From: Cunninghamia lanceolata
Lineage: Eukaryota > Streptophyta > Pinopsida > Cupressales > Cupressaceae
DNA: 64,000 bases
Reading direction: 5' to 3'
NCBI GenBank assembly: GCA_027924645.1
Contig: BSBN01001752.1
Coordinates: forward strand, 11,922,001-11,986,000
Shown: positions 57,718-64,000 of the stretch, one piece after another
Position numbering within the stretch: position 1 is the first letter of the stretch
Layout of the letters: every line of letters starts with the position of its first letter
The notes under the pieces: model-generated
What the model saw: only the letters and a program-made list of their open reading frames with translations
What the model was told of the DNA's origin: nothing
Databases searched by the model: none
Position numbers and translations under genes: made by a program

Positions 57718-58896
57718 TTAATTTCTGGAAGAAATATCAGCACCAGAGTCTGGTGTGGATCCAACCTCTACATTCTCTGAACTTTTCTTCACCCAAATCT
57801 TGTTCATCTGATTCCTAACTTCATCCGCATTCATCTTTTGTTTACCCTTGTCTTGATTCTGATTATACACCGGACCTCTTTTGTCCTGATTCTTGCTTCT
57901 GCAGACTTTAGCATTATGACCGGACCTATTACAGATTTGGCAAATAACATTTCTTTGCATATTTGACTGATAACCTCTTGATCTGCATTGATTAGCCATA
58001 TGACCTACTCTATTGCATGTAAAACATCTACCATTGAATGATTTGTTTACTTGCATATTTCTGCATTCATGAGACTTGTGTCCATACCTTTTGCAGTTAA
58101 AGCACTGTCCGGAGAAGGATGGATTAGTTTGATTCATCCTTTTTCTACACTGATTAGCTTTGTGACCAAAGTGATTGCAGCTGTGGCAGTATCCATTGAA
58201 AGATGGATATCTTTGAGCATTGGGCTGTCTTACCGGAGGTCTTCTAGGCCTATTCCTTGGATTTTCTGATCCAAAATTCTTTTGACCGGATCCGGAGCTT
58301 TCTCCTTTCTCATATCCCAAACCATACTTGTCATCTGTCCTCTTTTGACTTCCAAGAAGTACTTCAAGTTGGGCAGAACTTATCTTGAATTTTTCTTTAT
58401 ATTCATTTGTTGTTTGAAGATCTCTTTTGAGAGAGACAATTTGATCCTCAAGTTTTTCTTCAATATCTTTGGCATCTTCAAGATCAGATTCAAGATGTCT
58501 GATAATCCTATCCATCTAGTGGCATTCTTCTGATTTCTCTTTAAGAGATTGTCTTAGATTGTCTTCAGCTTTTCTTTTTTCTTCAATCTCTTGAGTAAAC
58601 TTTATAGTTCCTGATTCCATTTCATGTCTTAACATAATGACTTCTTTTGATAATTTTTCACATAACTTGGTTTTCTCAGTCAATTCTTCATCTGTATTGC
58701 TTTCTTCACTTTGTCTTGCCAATTGTTGGAGCAGCTCCTTTCTCTTTTTCATAGAGAGACTTAATTTATCCTTTAATTCTCTCATGAATTCATCAGCCTG
58801 TTTGAGTCTTTCCTTTAATTCATTGACTTCAGAATTTGACTGTTCAAGATCCTCAAGGGCAGTCTTGAGTTGCTCCCTTAAACCATATGCATCCAT
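57718..58896 (-). CDS. Copia-type gag with coiled coil and four CCHC zinc knuckles, one in-frame TAG
   Basis: A 393-codon frame starts about 50 bp after the primer site. The first half is a Leu/Glu/Lys coiled coil (about residues 1-200). It is followed by YGLGYEKGESSG, a phrase common in copia gags, then a basic Pro/Arg stretch. Four CCHC knuckles come next: CHSCNHFGHKANQC, CFNCKRYGHKSHEC, CFTCNRVGHMANQC and CQICNRSGHNAKVC. The frame ends after a PDSGAD-like remnant of the protease start. A single TAG (58516-58518) after residue 126 splits it into 58516-58896 and 57718-58515, with an ATG immediately after the stop. The N-terminal UBN2 region of a normal copia gag is missing. It would bind element RNA. 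Confidence 0.82.
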
Positions 58897-58947
58897 TTGA
58901 ACTCCCAGATCTTCCTCAAGTTGTTAAGCTCTATTAGGAGGAACCTT

Positions 58948-58959
58948 GCTCTGATACCA
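58948..58959 (-). other. Primer-binding site (initiator-Met tRNA type)
   Basis: The minus strand reads TGGTATCAGAGC, exact, 2 nt inside the 5' LTR. Confidence 0.96.
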
Positions 58960-58961
58960 AT

Positions 58962-60050
58962 TGTTGATAACTGAGAGGGGGGGTGAATCAGTTATCCTAA
59001 TTATTTCTTCTTTTGAACTTTCTTATTAATCAAAGCAGCATTGAATCAAACAAACAAACATTACCATGAAATGAGAAACACATGACACAGTATTTTTGAC
59101 GTGGAAACCCGGTTAAGGGAGAAAACCACGGGGTGATTAACCCAAAGATTATTCTCTGTTAGAAGAATAAGGAATTACAAAATGGCACTTGCCAATTAGG
59201 GCTCACTGCCCGAGCACACTGCTCACAAAGAGGCACACTGCCTACAAGGAGACACACTGTCTACAAAAGAATGTTATACAATACTTGAACTGATTGGAAG
59301 CATCTTCATATGCTGGAGTTCAGTTCCGGTTAGGCTCAGTATACTGATCTGCTGCACTTCATCTTTCCTCTGTTCTTTATTCTGCTATCTTTTCACATAC
59401 CGGATCTTTCTTACTACTTCTGCTCTGCTCTGTATTTATTCGCATACACCTTCACACCATTACACTTTTCACAACTAAATCCATCCTCTATATATATCCG
59501 CACTAGTGATTTCATTATCTTTCTAGTCGGCACCCGGAATAATCTATCTTCTCACAAACTCTATTCTGTAGGCTGAATCCTTGCATATCAAGTAATGCGG
59601 ATCAAGCATATACTTGTAGATATCATTAATCATGTCGGCCAAACATGATTCATGCCTTCACAACCTTTACCATCAACAGTAACACATCTGGAAAATAGTC
59701 TGATACTCTGTCAGTCAGTTCTTCCTCTGTTCTCACTGTCTCTCAGGAATCCGGTACTCAACTATTCATATCTTTTTCTTTGTTCATCACCGGAGGCTAA
59801 ATCCTTGGAATATACTACTCAAGGTAGTCCTCTTGACTTCCCCAAATCCGCACTGCACCAAGACACTTCCTCTGAGAGATCCGGACCAATCTGTCAGACC
59901 TTGCCACATGCTCTGTTCTTGTTCACCGGACCACAACAATCTTCATTCTGACTTCCCGTAGAGACACACCATGACTTGCGGATATGTGGGATGACCTTTG
60001 TTGCCATCAATGACAACAACCATGAATCCATATAGTGTCTCTTGCCAACA
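58962..60050 (-). repeat. 5' LTR of the Sirevirus-like element
   Basis: 1089 bp, about 99% like 52568-53657. A TATA-like GGATATATATAGAGG (minus, about 59486-59500) is the probable core promoter. Confidence 0.95.
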
Positions 60051-60055
60051 AAACC

Positions 60056-60112
60056 ATGGTGAGAAAATGTTGCTAGGATCTACCATCCTAATCCAGCCTC
60101 ATAGAATAAACC
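60056..60112 (-). repeat. Copia LTR fragment, right half of the split target
   Basis: Resumes the LTR of 52390-52567 and is cut at 60113 where the Tat-like LTR starts. Confidence 0.55.
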
Positions 60113-61221
60113 TGTAGACACCTAAAAATGTCTCGACCACCAAACTGACTCCCGACATCCCTAAACATACCAATTTCCTTTCCAACCAATTAATTAAATT
60201 TTTATTTAATTAATTACCCCTTTCAGTTCCTAAATCCACACCATTTTATCCCTAAAATTGAATTAATTTTGTTGATTCAATAGTCCAAACCTTAGCCAAT
60301 TGATTTAATAAATATGCAAAATTTATTAAATAAATTCTCCCATTTTTCTTAAATCCAATTAATTAGTTAAAACCATGTTAACTAATTAATCCAGCCTACT
60401 AATTAGCCTATCCCTACCCTAGACAATTAAATAGCTATTATTTAATTGCCTACTCTAGCCTACCTCATCCTAGCCTTAGGATTAATTAATTAAATCACTG
60501 ATTAATTAATCTTATCCTCCCTCTAATCCCTCTACTAATTTATTCCAGCCACATTAATTAGGTTAATCACCTTAATTAAGTGAGTCAAACCCTCATTAGC
60601 ACTTCTCTCCACATCCCCCAAATTTAAAATTCAAATAAATCACACATCACATTTACTCCTCTTACACATCCCTTACACATGTCATAACTCATAAATATCC
60701 ACTCTTCCCCAAATGAATTTTTAATTCATTTTACCCTTCCCCATGTGAATTTTTAATTCACAAATAATCCATCTCACCCAACCTCATTTATTCACTCATT
60801 TCCCAGAAATGAATAAAAGATTTGCTTTTATTCCTAGCCCTCCATCTTCCAAGATCAAATTTAGGCCCTCCACATCACTTTCATCCTCCACCATTGATCT
60901 CTCCAATCAATCTCCACCTTTGGATCAAAATCCCTTCTAAAAGTCTATAAATACAACCTCTCACAAGTCATTTTCATCATCCAAGTTTATGCAAAGTTAC
61001 CATGCCAAAATCATCCTTGAGTTAGATAGTGAGTTGCACAATTGAAGAGCATTTCACATTTGAATCCATAGTCTAGGGATCATCTTGGTCTTGGGAGCTT
61101 CTTTTAGGTGCAAAGGCTCCTTCTTCCCTTAATGGGATTAGGTTTTGCATGTGAGGTATAATCTTGTGTTTTATTGCATTTGATTTAGTGTTTTTACCTT
61201 CATTGCTTTATCTAATCTACA
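60113..61221 (+). repeat. Tat-like Ty3/gypsy LTR, plus orientation
   Basis: Begins TGTAGACACCTAAAAATG, as the minus-strand LTR ending at 9181 does, and ends CTAATCTACA directly before a primer site. The first 450 bp are dense in ATTAATTA words. A TATA box CTATAAATA lies at 60945-60953. The partner LTR lies outside the window. Confidence 0.8.
60945..60953 (+). promoter_or_regulatory. TATA box of the Tat-like LTR
   Basis: CTATAAATA, 268 bp before the LTR end, at a plausible place for the U3/R border. Confidence 0.65.
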
Positions 61222-61222
61222 T

Positions 61223-61240
61223 TGGCACACCCGGTGGGAC
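61223..61240 (+). other. Primer-binding site of the Tat-like element
   Basis: TGGCACACCCGGTGGGAC directly after the LTR. It differs from the TTTGGTGAACCC site of the related minus-strand copy near 8360, so the two use different primers. I do not assign the tRNA. Confidence 0.7.
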
Positions 61241-64000
61241 CCACAAGGTCTGAATCTAATCTTTGTTCATGAGTTTTTGTGTTAGTATGTGATTTTTGCA
61301 GGTTCAGCGCTATCCAACCGTCGCAGCAGCGCTATTACAATCATATTTCAGCGCTATTACTATATTAGCGCTATTTCTGCGCAACCATGTTTTCATACTA
61401 ACCTTATTCACGTGTGTTTGATTTACATTTTCCTGTTGTTTTCTGTGGTATTTGCTCTCTATTTTGCAAGAAAACCAAGAATTACAGGGGGAGGTTATGG
61501 CAAATTTTTGAAAGAAACGAAAAACCAGCATCCGTTCCTGTTTTGACGCCATTATTTAGATTAGCGCCATCTACGTTTTTCCAGACTCTAAAATATCGCG
61601 CAGTGGCGCTTTCAAAGACATAAATCATCGCTATCCTCTTTATTAATGCCTTAAGTAGAGAATATTAGTGCGAAACTCTGTATCCACGCCATTCTATATA
61701 TTATCACTATAGTAGTGTTTAATTAGCACCATAGATTATTTTAGCGCCTTCTTTCATAAGTCAGGTTATTCTGCCCGCAGTGGCACCTGTACATGTTTAT
61801 TTTAGCGCTATTTTGGTAATTTGCTTTTCTGTCTATTGCAGGTACTGCGGATACTAACAAGTCTTTTTGCAGGATGGTTTGTTGTTAGTTAGATAACACC
61901 TTGATTTTGGAAACTAAAATGAACCCTTTTGCATGTTAGGTCTTAGACAACATTTCAATTTGGTGTTTTAAAAATTAATCCAAACAACTCCTTGTGTGAA
62001 GTGTGTGTGATCATAACATTTATTTTGGTGCTCTAAAATATACTCCTTTGTGTGCCAACAAACAAACAATCAAACACTTCAATTTGGGCTATAAAAAGAA
62101 CCACAAATTGCATACATCATTGGTTAAAAAAAACAACAACTTGCATTTCCCACGCATCTAATCAAGACAATCTAAAACACTTGTGTGAAGTGTCTTCGTG
62201 GTTGTGTCAAGTAGAGTGAGAAGTGTATGCTCTTCCCTTGCACCCTTTGGTGATCTTGGGAATCAAAAACTTCTCACAACACTTTGCATTAATCACCCCC
62301 CATCTAATCCAAAGATCTAAAATTGAACCATGTTTAGTGTGATAAAATCATAGGGAACACGTATGCTCTCCCCTCGCATCCTTGTATGAACTTGGGGATC
62401 AAAAGTGTTTTCATGATTGTATTACTTTTGTAATCCTTAGAGGGCCTACCACCACGCTTCGAAAGGTGGGAACAACCCAAGCAGCATCAAGCTAAAGCCA
62501 AGCTCTTCCAAGCCGCTATATAAAATAAGGCGTTTGGGACGAAAGTCTCAAGTGACAGGTGTTGTTTTGTTATACCGATAGCCAACCTCCCCATAAACCC
62601 TCCAAGGCGCAACCCTTGGAGGCTGGGAGACTCCATAACAGAGAGTAGCGTTGCCGCACGTATAACCACCTGAACGGATGCCCTCACTAAGAGCCATTGT
62701 TTTAGCAAGCCAAAATCCTTCTATTTGTTGATGCAGAGGGCAAAACCCTTGAAGCGGCCCCGATTCATGCGGTTCTTAGCCGAGGTAGCAGGGACAATCT
62801 AAAGGTTTGGTGAGGGACAAGCCTTATAAGAAACCCAGATCTTGGTATGTGTAAGAAGTGTGTGTAATTGTAAGGAGGAGCCGGTGCTACCAAGATCCTG
62901 GAGCTACCCGCTTTGAATAGGCACAGCTAGGGGATTCAACAAATATTGTCACGTTCTCACCTTAGGTTGTAAAAAAGTGCTTGTTTTAAACAAAGTCATA
63001 TGTCATTTCACAAACAAAAAAAATCATTGCTTGTTTTTGCATTCAAATGTGTGTTAAAGTGCTTTGATTTTTCACAAACAAATTGCCAAGAGACAAAGTA
63101 AATCAGTCAGTCACATTCCAAACAAACAGATCCAAAAATTTGCCATTAGAAATCTATCTATCATGTTTCAGCGCCATATCTATCTTATTGTAGCGCCTTT
63201 TCATCTGTGGATTGGCACTATTTTGAGATTGACTTGCCTGAAACGAAGTAAACCAGTCAGTCACATTCCAAACAAACAGATCCAAAAATTTGCCATCAGA
63301 AATCTGTCTATCCTGTTTTAGCGCCATATCTGTCTTATTGTAGCACCTTTTCATCTGTGGATTAGCGCTATTTTGAGATTGACTTGCCTGAAACGAAGCA
63401 AATTAGTCAGTCACATTCCAAACAAACAGATCCAAAAATTTGCCATCAGAAATCTGTCTATCCTGTTTCAGCGCCATATCTGTCTTATTGTAGCACCTTT
63501 TCATCTGTGGATTGGCACTATTTTGAGATTGACTTGCCTGAAACGAAGTAAACCAGTCAGTCACATTCCAAACAAACAGATCCAAAAATTTGCCATCAGA
63601 AATCTGTCTATCCTATTTCAGCGCCATATCTGTCTTATTGTAGCACCTTTTCATCTGTGGATTGGCGCTATTTTGAGATTGACTTGCCTGAAACGAAGCA
63701 AATCAGTTTGTCACATTCCAAACAACCAGATCCAAAAATTTGCCATCAAAAATCTGTCTACCCTGTTTTAGCACTATATCTGTCTAATTGTGGTACCATT
63801 TCACCCATGGATTGGTGCTATCTTTAGATTGACTTGCCTAAAACAAAGACCCATTTAGTTGTGATCTACACCCTCTGCTCCACCATAATCCATATCCATC
63901 TCGCAGAAATCCGTCAACAGTCCAGCCATTTTCTTCAAAAAAATTTCCAAATTGCACCTTCTTTTTGACCTTAGAGAATCAATCACCACCATTGTTGGAC
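61241..64000 (+). mobile_element. Leader of the Tat-like element, non-coding within the window
   Basis: Long 5' untranslated leader. 62085-62400 matches the minus-strand leader at 7010-7460. The region is marked by many AGCGCTAT or AGCGCCAT words (61300-61810) and ends in a 150-bp tandem array. No gag start is reached before the window ends. Confidence 0.65.
63091..63850. repeat. Five tandem 150-bp repeats
   Basis: The phrase A-TCAGTCAGTCACATTCC recurs at 63101, 63251, 63401 and 63551, with a variant at 63701: exact 150-bp spacing. Units carry AGCGCCATATCTGTC and ATTGGCGCTATTTTGAG variants. Because 150 is a multiple of three, an ORF runs through several units on each strand. This is a by-product of the period rather than evidence for a protein. 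Confidence 0.95.

Larger units (their letters stand above)
52568..60050 (-). mobile_element. Young non-autonomous copia (Sirevirus-like) element with gag and a large second ORF
   Basis: LTRs 52568-53657 and 58962-60050 are flanked by a perfect aaacc duplication (52563-52567 and 60051-60055). A Met-tRNA primer site lies 2 nt inside the 5' LTR, and an AAAGGGGGAGA polypurine tract abuts the 3' LTR. Internal coding on the minus strand is gag (57718-58896) and a 1061-codon ORF (53890-57075). RT, RNase H, protease and integrase are all absent. I count about ten substitutions and one G-run length change between the LTRs (roughly 1%), the lowest divergence in the window. Repeated polypurine-like tracts and the ORF in the env-like position suggest a Sirevirus-type ancestor. 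Confidence 0.93.

Noticed and set aside
63373..63771. 132-codon ORF with 50-residue repeats
   Set aside because: It is produced by the 150-bp tandem repeat period being divisible by three. The antisense strand is open too, and the region lies in an untranslated leader.

Overview
The window looks like intergenic DNA of a land plant with a very large, retrotransposon-packed genome. Non-autonomous LTR elements, nested insertions, Tat-like LTRs and LINE remnants of this style fit a gymnosperm (a conifer is plausible), but nothing here fixes the species. I found no convincing host gene, no rRNA or functional tRNA gene and no CRISPR array. Almost every recognisable coding stretch belongs to a mobile element, and most are broken by stops or frameshifts.

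Layout, left to right. (1) 1-9181: leader and 5' LTR of a Tat-like Ty3/gypsy element on the minus strand, split by a complete but decayed Ty3/gypsy chromovirus (175-6680, minus) with gag, protease, RT, RNase H, integrase and a chromodomain. (2) 9182-11393: LTR and pol 3' end of a Ty1/copia element, with a roughly 505-bp tandem duplication across the junction with the previous LTR. (3) 11394-34817: a 23-kb composite of one non-autonomous LTR family arranged head to head. A minus-strand member (11394-16934, carrying a solo LTR and a SINE) and a plus-strand member (23649-34817) flank a tandem array of 3.9-kb units. Each unit is an inverted LTR pair around a Ty1/copia gag fragment. A gag-protease-only Ty3/gypsy element (28999-34211) sits inside the last LTR.

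(4) 34818-38044: another copia LTR fused to copia gag/pre-integrase remnants (minus). (5) 39826-45830: LINE ORF2 C-terminal remnant, a decayed coding region resembling a retroelement accessory protein, and an ORF1-only LINE with a perfect 18-bp target-site duplication. (6) 49183-51403: Tat-lineage protease plus G-patch remnant (minus). (7) 52568-60050: the youngest element, with roughly 1% LTR divergence and a perfect TSD. It has a copia-type gag with coiled coil and four zinc knuckles, and an intact 1061-codon second ORF of unknown function, but no RT, RNase H or integrase. (8) 60113-64000: Tat-like LTR in plus orientation with TATA box, primer-binding site and a long leader ending in five 150-bp tandem repeats.

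The most interesting items are the 1061-aa accessory ORF in the env-like position of a non-autonomous Sirevirus-like element, and its possible decayed relative near 41.6-43.2 kb. Next comes the inverted-LTR tandem array. The SINE and the solo LTR are both confirmed by an empty site in the sister element of this same window. Insertion order can be read in places: the 28999-34211 element is younger than the 3' LTR it splits, and the 52568-60050 element is younger than the copia LTR it splits.
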